Positions 1 through 10,387 of a stretch of DNA of 64,000 bases are shown here, one piece after another. The stretch lies in the NCBI GenBank assembly GCA_009767595.1, contig VSDK01015859.1:224964-288963 (forward strand), written 5' to 3'. Within the stretch, counting starts at the first letter, position 1, and each line of letters opens with the position of its first letter. This DNA is from Symbiodinium kawagutii. Taxonomy: Eukaryota; Sar; Dinophyceae; Suessiales; Symbiodiniaceae. The position numbers were made by a program, and so were the translations under genes. A model generated the notes under the pieces. It was not told the DNA's origin. It did not search any database and saw only the letters and a list, made by a program, of their open reading frames with translations.

Positions 1-691
1 CGAACCCCTCAATGCAGCCACTACCAATGTCATGTCCCTTGCCCACTTCTTCCAAAGGGAAAACTCCTTTCGCGATTGTCACCTATGGGATCGCGGTTGG
101 TTGGCGGTTGATCGGCAATTGTATCGGCCCAGGAACCTGTGTTTAGATCAACTCCGATATATTCTATTTAACGAGACGTTCATGATTGTTCTATGTTTTT
201 TGGGACAGCTATGTTGTAGTATGCTGCGATGCCAGAGGGGTGAAGGGTTGATATATGTTGATATTGTTTTCCAAACATGCTGGCCAGCTGGACGGCTCCC
301 TATCACGCCGAAACATGGGGCATGTCAACTGCCATGTTTCGGTGCGCGTGTGTGTGTGTGTGTGTGTGCATGGTTCAGGTGCGACTGTAACTGCTTGGTG
401 AGGAACACCCGAATCTACATCGATAATAGGGGAATATATACAGAATAGTGGCCAACAACAGTGAAAGAATCTAATATTAAGTCCAAGTTCATATGTATCG
501 TTTGTATGGCTATGTCCAAAAATGGTGCACGCCCAACACTGGTGGTTTGACTATTAGGAATGGCTATGAACTTGGATGGTTAGTAGGTACCACCGTAGTT
601 ATGGACAACTCCATGTTTCTCTTCCGGGTTTGTTGGTCCTCCCCGAGTTCCCCACTTCGGAAGTCTCTATTTTGTTTGCTTCGTGAGGCAG
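1..691. other. non-coding left edge with (GT)n tract
   Basis: I see no exon that I can defend here. There is a short GT microsatellite at about 350-368. The rest is unremarkable AT-rich sequence that may be intron or intergenic DNA. A pyrimidine-rich tract at its right end leads into the exon candidate at 692. Confidence 0.4.
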
Positions 692-739
692 AGGTACAGG
701 CAGCTCAAAGAGAGTTGGCACGGGAGGCACGGCGCTGGG
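692..739 (+). CDS. candidate small exon, helical
   Basis: A GC-rich stretch follows a T-rich tract ending in GAGGCAG and ends at a GTCAGT donor. The open frame reads EVQAAQRELAREARRW, a charged helical peptide with coiled-coil spacing. It is one of a series of similar + strand islands to 47 kb. The gene is unknown, and the splice sites are inferred from sequence only. Confidence 0.4.
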
Positions 740-1393
740 GTCAGTTTCCTGTACCCTGGGTCATTCCAAGGATTGAGTGTTAATGTGGCAGTACCATGGC
801 AAGTACATTGCAAAGCAGTTCGGAAACTCGGCATTTGCTGGTTGCAGTGGCCAGTTTTCATCATTTCGTTGATTTGTTGATTGGGCTGCCGAAATGGTAA
901 GTATTGGTTGTGTCTTGATGATCCCACGTCATTGGCTCGGCTAGGCCTTGTGAGAGGTGAGCTTCATATCCAGCTGGACGCCCCTGCTGTATATGATGGG
1001 CGGCAGGCAGCCAGTTTCTACCCGAGCGCTCGTCCAAATCATGGCCGGCGCCAATACCGCTGTTCTGTTCAAGCATGATATTTTGGTTGAGAGAAATTGT
1101 CATGGAGAATGATAGCCAACGACGAGCTACCATAAATATATTTATAGGGTTCTGAAGCTTGATGATATATGTCCTTGCGACTAGTGGATGGTTAAGAGAG
1201 CTGTCAATAGTTTTCAAGAAGAAAGCAGAACCAACATAACCAACGCAAGACACAGACCCCACTTTTGTTCAGGATGTCATCGATGCTAATGCTGCCTCAA
1301 GTTGAGAGCAGATGATTCTAACGATGACCCAACTTCATTGACCAGGCCGTCCCATAAGTGGCCATGTTTCAGATTTGTTTCCCCCATACTTAA

Positions 1394-1509
1394 TTGGTTA
1401 TTTCTCGAGCCATGGGGGTACCCCCAAAGCTTTGGCTGCTTTACTTCTACAAATGGTCAAGAAAGGATGACTTGAGGACTTGGGGGTACCCTTATTTTGA
1501 GAAACCACT
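1394..1509. mobile_element. MITE-like element, family B copy 1
   Basis: The ends are inverted: TGGTTATTTCTCGAGCC with GGGGGTACCCCC on the left, and GGGGGTACCC then TATTTTGAGAAACCA on the right. The same ends recur at 36624, 38838 and 43867. There is no coding capacity. It is non-autonomous, possibly an introner. Confidence 0.55.
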
Positions 1510-2883
1510 GTGATGCTGTGATGGTTAATGACCATCATCAAATATAATTAACCCCCTTCTTATGATGATTAATGATCAGAGCATCATTCCTGAACATCTT
1601 TTTAATTGAAAAGAACACTCGGCTGAATCTTAGTAGGGTAGGCAGCACCTCGGCACATTTGCGACGAACCGGGAACCTGTGGCCGAGTGGTAACAGGCTG
1701 CTGTGCACTGTGTCAGTTCAATGGCCAAACTATGATTTGAATTTGGACACCACAAGTCCGACCGCATTACTTTCCAAAATTGTAGTTTGGTCAGAGTTAG
1801 TGTATAGTATAAGCTATTGCAATTGATTTCGCCGCCAGCCATACACAAATCAATTGCAGTGAATCTTCATCAATCTTCAGCCACCTAGTTCACCACGAAG
1901 TTCTATCAACGGTTCTGGTTGGCGTGCACCACTCAGACTCGGCATTTAGCACCCCTTTCACCGCACTGTTTTTGTTGAGCTGCGCTTGTGGTGCGAGGCG
2001 GAGAAAAGTAGGTTTGCACATAGAAGAGAATTGGAAGGCGCCGCGGGGACGAGTAGCGGCCGGTGGATGGTGAAGAATGGTTGCAGTACGAGATTGGTCA
2101 AAGGTGGCTAGTCAATGGTTTGATTGCGGCATAGCAGCATAGCAAATATTGTAATCAACCCACGATTCAGACACCAGCACAGGCAACCAGCCGATGCTCT
2201 TGTTGGTCCCAGCTGCTGACATATGAGTACCTGCTACAGGAATCCTTCGCAATTACTTCTCAGTGGGGTCTCATGTTGGTTGGTTTCATTGGACTTTCCA
2301 GCTCCCAGATGTTAATTAGCGCGAACGTGGGGTGACAGTGGCATTGACCATGATCCAGAACGGCAATGAACCATTAGAGGATGGCCAGCCAGTTGAATTT
2401 ACAAAGTGTTGAACCTTTTGGTCCCGTTGTAGTCAATAGATTTTAGTATATTTTTGTATCTGTGAATGCAGTTTGTTTGTATTCTAACCACTCCTACGTA
2501 CGGTTATTCATTGACCATGGCTCATATCCAATCTTATGATGACACTGGGTGTCTCGTCCCTTTTGGGATGATGTTGATGAGCAAGGTTCATACTCCGAGA
2601 CCACACATACACATCAGCCAGCATTGCCATTTGGACTGTTGATTTTGGTGGACTCCATTCTCGGAGGGGCGTTCGTCCGCAGCCAGTATATTGGAAATCA
2701 TCCCTTTTCGGTGGAACGATCGCTGGTATGATCAAAGCTGTAACTGGGTGGACCCTTTACGAGCGACAAACCACCTCCAATTTGACCATGAATAGCCTAG
2801 AATAGCCTTGGTTTACTTTTCAATGTGCGTTTTGCGATTGTGAGCCTCAGATTGACTGCTGCACCGCGGAACCGCACGTTCAG
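1510..2883. other. intron-like AT-rich DNA
   Basis: No supported gene. A CpG-containing patch at about 1990-2085 (reading KVGLHIEENWKAPRGRV on +) could be a further small exon, but it lacks a clear acceptor. The rest is short-word repetitive sequence. Confidence 0.35.
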
Positions 2884-2948
2884 GATTGGCCGCTGCAGCG
2901 TTTGAGCTGCAGGAGGCCTTACAAGACTTATCACTTGAGAAGGCGCTG
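2884..2948 (+). CDS. candidate small exon, Ala/Leu-rich helix
   Basis: The acceptor is CACGTTCAG and the donor GTGACA. The frame that starts two bases into the segment reads FELQEALQDLSLEKA after an Ala-rich start, a strongly helical amphipathic peptide. Its 65 nt leave split codons at both ends. The gene is unidentified. Confidence 0.45.
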
Positions 2949-4317
2949 GTGACAAGGGATACAAGCCAGTCGACTGTTTGCTGCTCAAAGTTTTGTTCTC
3001 CTGTATGTTTGCTTTCTGTTACAGGTCGAAGGTCAGTCCAAAGAACAAGTTACAAGACTGTTGTTTGTTGCTCATGTCGGACGTGGTACGATAATCTAAG
3101 ATGGCAATGGAGATTTATCATATTTTTCAGAGAGACCTTGGGAAACCATCAATCATCGAAGAATTGTTGGTTGCTATATGTTGCTATGTTAGATCACCGT
3201 AAGGTATTTGGTGGTGGGATGAACTATTGGAATGATCTTCTATGGTTGAAGACCACCTCTGAACTGGTTGGTGGTTGCAAGGAGAAAAAAAATGAAAAAA
3301 ACCTCTCATTCATATTCTGGGGATAAGGCACCTAACCAACCATGAAAGAATTGGTGCAGAGGTATTCTCCAGAAGAACGTGCCCGCTAACCATATTGAAC
3401 ATGCGGATTTGCAGGGTCCCCAAACGTGTATGGACAGGCCTAGGAGATGGCATTTCTGGTGGGTGCACAATTTTCAGAATGTCACGGGCCTAAGATGTGA
3501 TATTTGGTTTGGATTCAGCTACGATTGGTACTCCCACCGGACCAAGGAGCGCAAACATCCTGATATTTCCATGCGGGTTCATGTAGGTAGTCTCAGGTCA
3601 TGCCCAGTCAACAAATAAAAGTTCCGCTCTCCATTCTCAAGCAATTGGCTTTCGGTAGAACTAACCTGGATGTGCCACACCATGCTTTTCGCGTGCTTTC
3701 ACAAAGTAAACCACCTACAATAATGAAAAGATAATATGTTTTGAAGTATTTTGTAATATGTTGTAAGCAATATCTCATACAACACCATTTACTGACAGAG
3801 TGGGGTGGGGTAACTAATTACAAGAGAACTACTGTAGTAGTTCATCATGGAACTGCCAAAATGTGTTTTGAAGGGGCCTTGGTGTATAGGTTCCATCGTA
3901 GTTTTTACTGGTTTCCACGGGCGTGAAAGCCTGCACAACGGAGATTGAAAAGTGGATCACGAGCTGGGTCATGGTAGATTTGTTGAGCTTCTTAGATGGT
4001 TTTTGGGCCAACTTATACTTTTGCTCGTTGCATGTTGTCACTGAGCCATGAATCATTGATCGTTAATTGACTATTGCTGAACCATCGATCAACCGGTCAT
4101 TAACTCTAAAGTTTATTCATGACTGACCTTCATGAGGCGCAACACTGTGGGAAACCACACGAATCGTGTTCATTAACAGCACACAAATCGTGTTAAACCC
4201 AGCTGTCATGAACCATTGATTCAGGTCATTTATCCGTGGTATTAACGGTCATAAACCATCATTAACCACGATGCCCACAGCTGTGGATGGCCCCCTCGGG
4301 CCTTCGCTGGGCCCCAG

Positions 4318-4398
4318 GCCGAACGTACTTCCGCTGCGACCAACTTGGCTCTTGCGCGGCAACGGCTCCTGGGGCGAAGCGGCGGCAACGGACTGGGG
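4318..4398 (+). CDS. candidate 27-codon exon
   Basis: The acceptor is GGGCCCCAG and the donor GTGCTG. It is 81 nt and phase 0 at both ends. The frame contains ATNLALARQRLLG, echoing ATLAEAKERLG at 41.2 kb. It is markedly GC- and CpG-rich against its flanks. Other frames are also partly open, so frame choice rests on phase and composition. Confidence 0.4.
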
Positions 4399-5623
4399 GT
4401 GCTGCGGTTGATAGGCACTGAAGCATCCCTTAAAAGTGAATGTTGGGCATGGAAAACATGGGAAAAACTGGGAAAATCCTCGTAAAACCTGATTTTTTTT
4501 CGTGGTTTTATATGATTGGGCGTGGAAATCATCGGTTTTTGTGTGATCAGTATGTGCACGTATGTGTCATAGTTGGTGTCACTACGAAAGAATCATGCAA
4601 TTTGAGGGGAAGTGTTGATCCCTGAAAAGATCCAGAAGATGATTCTTCAGTTTGGTTGTTTTCTCATTGAGAGTGGAAAACTACAACATGCACTGGAAAC
4701 CAACCTCGGGTGCTTATGGCCATGGTTGATGGTGGGCGTTAACCCCAGGGAAAGTTTTTTGAGGCTGGTCGTCGACCCCAACCAAGGAACCCCAAAAAGA
4801 ATCCCAAGAGTTGGCTTCTCCGGTGCTGTTGTCAAATCCTTGGGCGCTGACCATGATGAGAATGGTGAAATGCCAGAAATCTTCAACACATATATGCTTT
4901 GGTGGTTGTTCAAATCTATGATTTTGAAGTTGGCCACACCTAGATTGCAGAGTTGTTGAAGTTAAACCGGCCTATAAGTTGGAACCAGCAAATTTAAAGA
5001 ACATAACTTAAGAACCCCTGCCTGCTAGTGGTTCTTTTGAGTTGCCTGCTTGACAATTGGGGTTCCATGTAGATTCGGATATTTTCCAACTTGGGTGGAG
5101 GCGGACGAAAAATGTTGCAGCAGCCACGGGGCCAAAGACGGTTGCTGGTTGATCTGACTGTGTCTGAAATATAGGCAGAATCCCCTGAATCATCCGACCA
5201 TAGACGATGTTAGATCATGTTTGCCAGCTTGGTTTCCCAAGTTTTTTGGAGCTATAACTCTAGTACACCATGAGTTTATCCATAGATTGGTCGTGATGCA
5301 ATTTCAAGAATATTCAAAAATGGGTGGTCCAAAACAAATCTACCAGTTTGGGCTCCTGTGAAGATTGTTTTCAAATATTTGGGGAAAAAGATGAAACATC
5401 AAGGACTATTTTACAGATTTCATTATGTAAAATGTAGTAGTACAGTCATCTCTGATATGTCTGGCTAGGGCGCATCAGGGACAGCGAATGGGTGCTGTAA
5501 CAACTTGCCAGGTCTTCGGAATTGCACATGGAGATTCTGCTGGTGCAGGCTGCGCTGTGAGAAGTGGATATATATATATATATATCGAAAACGAAGGATC
5601 TTGTGATTCAAGTTGTAGTCTGA
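4399..5623. other. intron-like DNA
   Basis: Short words built on GGTTGTT and CCAACC, plus a (TA)n tract at about 5568-5585. No gene is supported. The ORFs over 4612-4959 on both strands lack splice or compositional support. Confidence 0.35.
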
Positions 5624-5709
5624 CTGGTGGTTTTCAACATTTGTGTTTTTCCCAGTCACTACTGGTTGGGTGACTCATATTATTCATATGGGTTGAAACC
5701 ACCCACCAG
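5624..5709. mobile_element. MITE-like element, family A copy 1
   Basis: The left end CTGGTGGTTTTCAACAT pairs with the right end GGGTTGAAACCACCCACCAG. The internal TTTTTCCC and GGTTGGGTGACTCATATT blocks match the other family A copies. It is 86 bp and non-coding. Confidence 0.6.
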
Positions 5710-5828
5710 GAATGCTCCATAGTGGTGAATGATGGTTAATAGTGGTTAGATATTGGTTAGTAATGATTCAAAATGCTTTGCGTTTGTAATGGCCACCAGT
5801 GTTTATTAACGGTCAATCATACTAGATA

Positions 5829-5882
<54 letters not shown>
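5829..5882 (+). repeat. (ATG)n microsatellite
   Basis: About 18 uninterrupted ATG/GAT units. It is a simple repeat and part of no supported exon. Confidence 0.95.
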
Positions 5883-7548
5883 GGCTTAGGGTGGTGAATC
5901 TGGTTAGAACATGGGGTTAGGAATTATCAACAATGGTTAATTATGGAAGATACATGATACATACAAGGAGATTCAAAGCACCGATAACACAATTTGCCAT
6001 GTCAGTGGGGGCTTCGGGATCTTTTCAGTCTCCTCGAGGGCACCTATGATCAGTCTTTGTTTATATGTTTGCTTCTTTGCCATAGGACATGATCATCACA
6101 CTGCTTGATACATTTTCATACCATATAGGACCGGACGAACTAATAACTATGCACAGCAAGATGCAGCAACTAATGTGAGTTTGTGGGATCAAGCTACCAT
6201 TCTGCGTCGCACAGTGCCGCATGGATAACTTCAGATCAAATACAGTGGATCCACTCCTTGCAGGGTCGCTAATACGGTTTGTGGTTCGAAGATCGCTTGG
6301 ATGACGATCTTATGTTGTTCCAAAATCATGGAGCAACCACTTGTGGAGGTATTCCAAACCTATCAGAAGTATTCCAAACCTAACTCAGTTGGACTATTCA
6401 AATGTCACTCCACAATTGGTTTGGCCAACCAGGGGGCCCCACACGTCCACTCAATCATCGCTGAGAGGCTGAGATCGAAAGAGGTGGGGTGGCTGCCTAC
6501 AGTACCAGCCGGTGGTGACCCACGGTTTCATGGGAAAAGCACCGTGATTTGAGTCTGATGCGAGTGACTCAGACATGTTTCTGGATGGTTGAGGTGGTAT
6601 TTTCATTTCGGGAAATACTTGAGATAGACTGAGCTAGGAACTTACCAAGTATTTTGCTTTGATTCCGTGCAACAATGCGTTCTCGCTTCAAGTTGAGCAG
6701 GCATGGCAAACAACTTCGCCAAAACGTGAGGGAAAAAATGCCCTGGGGTTCAAACATCCATTGTCTCAATGCTTTTACCGTAGCAACTATGGTTAAGGGA
6801 TCAAGCATTCAAACATCGTTAGTGGTGGAATCCCCCAAAAGATCGAAACACAACATATGAACACATCAACAAACCAGCAACGAACCACTGCTGCACTGGA
6901 TACACCAGGGGATGCTCTGGCCCCAGGCGTTGACCAAGAATCCACGCAGGAGCTGCCATGTGTCAGGATGTTGGCTCGCACCTTGGTTGATGATTGCTGT
7001 TGTGGTTTGATTACTGTGAGATGGCCATTACTACCATAAGATGGATATCATGACTATTGCTGTTGTGGTTTGTAGATTGCCAGGCTTACTAGGATTACCA
7101 CAGATTTTTTTGACTATGGTTCAAGGTTGGTGGATTGCATTGGTTGGTTGTTGATTGCCAGGGACACATGGCAATGGCAACAACGGTCTCACTTCATTAT
7201 GCCACATATGACAGCAATGATTTTCAGTCCCGCTTGGTTGATTGCTGGTAAATTTTCGTTGAAGCAACACCATAGGTTCTGAAAAAGCCTGGCAGCAGTT
7301 GAGTGATTCCTATGATAAGGACGGCCTGTTGAGACAGAAAAGCTTGATCAACCCATGAGAAACATCACCTGATCATACCCCCACTTCGCCAATCATACAC
7401 TCGTGTGCAATTATTCTCACTACATACCTCGGACATGGCTGCATTCTTACAACGGAAACCCACGTGACGCTGGCTCCATGATCCTTCGTTCGCGTCTTGT
7501 TGATTGACGTTTGAAACCGGTTGCCAATGTAAGAAACCTGTGCCGCAG
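5883..7548. other. intron-like DNA
   Basis: Repetitive GGTTGATTG words. A weak exon-like patch at 6860-6990 reads on + as DTPGDALAPGVDQESTQ but lacks a good acceptor. Nothing else is supported. Confidence 0.3.
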
Positions 7549-7622
7549 GACGAAGCGTTACAGCGCAGAAAGGAGGAGGTGGCCTGGCCGGGAAAAAACG
7601 GTTCCCAGATGCTCAACACTGG
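7549..7622 (+). CDS. candidate small exon, charged helix
   Basis: The acceptor is CTGTGCCGCAG and the donor GTCAGT, the same donor word as at 740. The frame reads DEALQRRKEEVAW then PGKNGSQMLN. It is CpG-rich relative to its flanks. Gene identity is unknown. Confidence 0.45.
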
Positions 7623-7662
7623 GTCAGTTAATATAGATGTTAGTAAATGTTAGTAAATATAC

Positions 7663-7684
7663 GGGCAAATACCCCTGTTTGCCC
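7663..7684. repeat. small hairpin
   Basis: GGGCAAA and TTTGCCC form a perfect 7-bp stem with an 8-nt loop. It lies just upstream of the telomere-like array and shares the ACGGGCAAAT / GTTTGC flavour of the larger hairpin at 8008. Confidence 0.6.
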
Positions 7685-7826
7685 GCGCCTCTGTCGTCAG
7701 CGTCTTGGAAGGTCAAAAAACATTGGTTTTTACAGGACAAAATGCACATGTGTGACATGAAGCGTATCTTGACGGCGCGCGCAGGTCCTTGACCTGTGTT
7801 TTGCTTGCATTCTGGAGACACACAAC

Positions 7827-8003
7827 CCTAAAACCCTAAAACCCTAAATCATAAACCCTAAAACCCTAAACCATCAACCCTAAAAAGCTAAACCGTAAAG
7901 CCAAAAACCTAAAAACCTTTCAGAAAAACGATAAAACCTTGAAACCATAAACCCTAAAACCCTAAAACCATAAGCCCTAAAACCCTAAAACTATAAACCA
8001 TAA
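7827..8003 (+). repeat. degenerate interstitial telomeric repeat
   Basis: Many CCCTAAA / CCCTAAAA units (complement of TTTAGGG) are mixed with diverged forms such as CCATAAA. TTTAGGG is the telomere repeat of plants and also of dinoflagellates. The array is interstitial here and partly decayed. Confidence 0.85.
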
Positions 8004-8007
8004 ACTA

Positions 8008-8062
8008 TTACGCGCAAACCCCCCCGTTCGCCGTGTGGGCGAACTGGGGGGTTTGCGCGTAA
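8008..8062. repeat. 25-bp-stem inverted repeat
   Basis: The left arm 8008-8032 and right arm 8038-8062 are complementary over 25 bp with a single mismatch, around the loop GTGTG. The stem contains a C7/G6 run and a GCGCAAAC block. It sits directly beside the telomeric array. Confidence 0.9.
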
Positions 8063-8329
8063 ATATACCATATATAGATTATTCGTGTGAGGTGCTTGTA
8101 TCATGGTGTCTATATGTGTTGTCTTTAATGTATTCACATATATTTATTATATTTGTTGTTTTTATTTTGATATATACATTTATTGTATATACTAGGTCCC
8201 TGACCTAAGGTGTAGCGCATACCCAAAAGGTGTGGCACGCTGCGTGCCGTCAGGGTTTGGCAATGGTTTTGAGTACTTTATCAGCAACTTTTGCATTTTT
8301 ATGTTAGTCAACTTTCATTTTGACTGCGT

Positions 8330-8680
8330 GCCGTCAGGCAAATCGAACATATCCATTTCATCTTCCCATCCATTAGCTACCCTTCAGAAGCCGCTGTTCC
8401 ATTGGGATCAGCTTCACAAAAGATAAATTTACATTGACTGCTGTTCACTTTTGCCTGGCATGATTTTTCACAGCTGCATGGCACGCAAGCTTTCTAGTTG
8501 TCCAAGGTGGCTTCTAGCACCCCTTGAAGAAAACCATTGTGCCATTGGGAGAAGCCTCATAAGCAATACATGTTTACATTGCATATTGTGTCCAAAATGC
8601 GTAGTGTGCAAGCTTTTTGTTGTCCAAGTCTGCTTGCAACATTCCAGTGAGAAAACCGCTGTGCCATTGGGATTTGGTTC
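8330..8680 (+). repeat. tandem repeat, about 122-143 bp unit
   Basis: The anchor GCCATTGGGA (or CCATTGGGA) recurs at about 8398, 8541 and 8663. Copies starting GCAAGCTTT, then GTTGTCCAAG and GAAAACC, are alignable at 8480-8551 and 8608-8673. Further GTGCCATTGGGATTTG words occur at about 9231 and 9285. Confidence 0.6.
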
Positions 8681-8698
8681 TTCTGCTATTCTTTTGCT

Positions 8699-8880
8699 GG
8701 TTCTTCTGGTGCTGCTTTTGCAGCTCTTGGTTCTGCTGCTACTTGTGGTTCTGCTGCTGCTGCTGGTGCTGCTGCTGCTGCTGCTGCTTGTGCTGCTTGT
8801 GCTGCTTGTGCTGCTTGTGCTGCTTGTGCTGCTTGTGCTGCTGCTGGTGCTGCTGCTGGTGGTGCTGCTGCTAGTGGTTG
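8699..8880 (+). repeat. imperfect (TGC)n / CTG microsatellite
   Basis: Long CTG/TGC triplet array with a TGCTGCTTG sub-repeat. It gives long open frames (poly-Leu, Cys or Ser/Thr) on both strands purely from triplet periodicity, so I do not call a gene. Confidence 0.85.
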
Positions 8881-9426
8881 TCGCTCTTGTTGTAAGTCTT
8901 ACGGTCATCATCAGCATCAGTGCTCCTGCCAAATATCAGTAGCAGGATTCAATATCATCAAATCTTTTCCTGATGTGATCGGAAGGAGCTTGATAAGGAT
9001 GGAGGATGAGGATAAGGATCATGGCAATGGTCAAAGTCGGCGACGGTGCCAGCACAAACTGTGACAACAGCAGCATCAGCAACAGCGAGGACCGCTGCAT
9101 CATCAACACCAACAACAGCTGCACTCACATGAACGGGGGAGGGATAGAAAGGTAAACCAAGAGAAAGCAGCCCAGCCACCCTCAGGCTCGATATCCCGGT
9201 CTTCGAAGCCTCCGCAAGATCCAAGTACCCGTGCCATTGGGATTTGCTGCTGCCACCTGCGTCGCAACAACTTGTGAATGACGCTGTGCCCCTGGGATTT
9301 GGTATCTGTGATGTTGCTCGATTGGGTGCAATGGCAGCAGCTGTGCCATGGTGATCTGCATTCGCGCACATGTACAAAACTAAGCTGAAACATGCCTCGC
9401 ATGCCGCCCAAGAGGCGAGTATAATT

Positions 9427-9841
9427 CGTGCGTGCCCGCAAGGTTTTGATTAAAAAATGGTTTCGAAAACAGCGCTTAATTTGTAAATGAAATGATGCTG
9501 TGGCCATAGTGTTTGCAGGGTTTTGCGCATCCGCTGCTACATCCCATGTGATCCAACAAGCGGCTCTGAATCGTGCGTGCCCACAGTGTTTTGTTGCAAA
9601 AAAACATCTTGAAATTCGTTGCTTTTCATGTTCTAAAAGCTGCTGTCGTTACGCTGGGCGCAGTGTTTGGTGCACTTCGATGAAAAAAGTGGTAAAAGTA
9701 CGCGGCTCTGAAACGTGCGTGCCCGCAGTGTTTCGATGCTTGTGCAGCACCTTTTGGCGCCCTGCCGTACCTTTCGGTAACGTGCGTGCCTGCAGTGTTT
9801 CGAGCCTGTGCAGTACCTTTTGGCGGCCTGCCATACCTTAG
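9427..9841 (+). repeat. tandem CGTGCGTGCC repeat cluster
   Basis: CGTGCGTGCC followed by GCAGTGTTT-like sequence starts at 9427, 9572, 9714 and 9781, spacings of 145, 142 and 67. The last two units share TGTGCAGCACCTTTTGGCG and are near identical. Open frames on both strands here come from the repeat. Confidence 0.7.
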
Positions 9842-9854
9842 GGCGCCAACCAAG

Positions 9855-9905
9855 TATATATATATATATATTCATATTCATATTCATATTCATGAAGATA
9901 TATAT
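9855..9905. repeat. (TA)n and CATATT microsatellite
   Basis: A TA run followed by about five TTCATA units. Simple sequence. Confidence 0.85.
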
Positions 9906-10330
9906 ATTATAATATATATGTAACTGTATATGCATATAAATACATACTGGTTGGTTTAATGCCATTGCGTGTTGTAGTGTCATAATGGTGTTGGTAAAGT
10001 TGATACCATGATCAGCTGGGTTTCCATGATCATGGTGGTTGGCAACCATCAAGAGTCAGCAGCAGCAGATGCAGTGAATATCGCTGCAACCCATCACTAC
10101 GGCACGTTCTCCCAACCGGTGAATAGGAATTTGGTAATTCCAGTTGGGAAATCAACGACCAAACGCTGACCACACTGAAAAGTTGACCAATTCCCTACTG
10201 AATTCACTGAGATACTGCAGATCATTGCTGAGATACTGCTTATATACACCGGTTGTCGTCGGGTCTCACTCACTGGTGCGGGGCAGCTGGATGCCGGGCC
10301 GGTGGTACTTGGTCCGACTCGGTACCTGAG

Positions 10331-10387
10331 GCTTTGGAGAATTTGACGAAGGCCAAAGAAGAGCTTCAAGTCTACGAGGCCGGAACC
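10331..10387 (+). CDS. candidate 19-codon exon
   Basis: The acceptor ends in TACCTGAG and the donor is a canonical GTGAGC. It is 57 nt and phase 0 at both ends, reading ALENLTKAKEELQVYEAG, a clear helical peptide resembling ATLAEAKERLG at 41.2 kb. An open GC-rich stretch upstream (10254-10330) could extend the exon if the AG used is further left. Confidence 0.5.

Noticed and set aside
1680-1698. tRNA-like A box (TGGCCGAGTGGTAACAGGC)
   Set aside because: No cloverleaf partner and no GGTTCGANTCC B box at the right distance; at best an old SINE trace.
8451-8942. Long open frames on both strands (163 and 154 residues)
   Set aside because: They are poly-Leu/Val and poly-Ser/Thr translations of the CTG-type triplet repeat, open in several frames at once.
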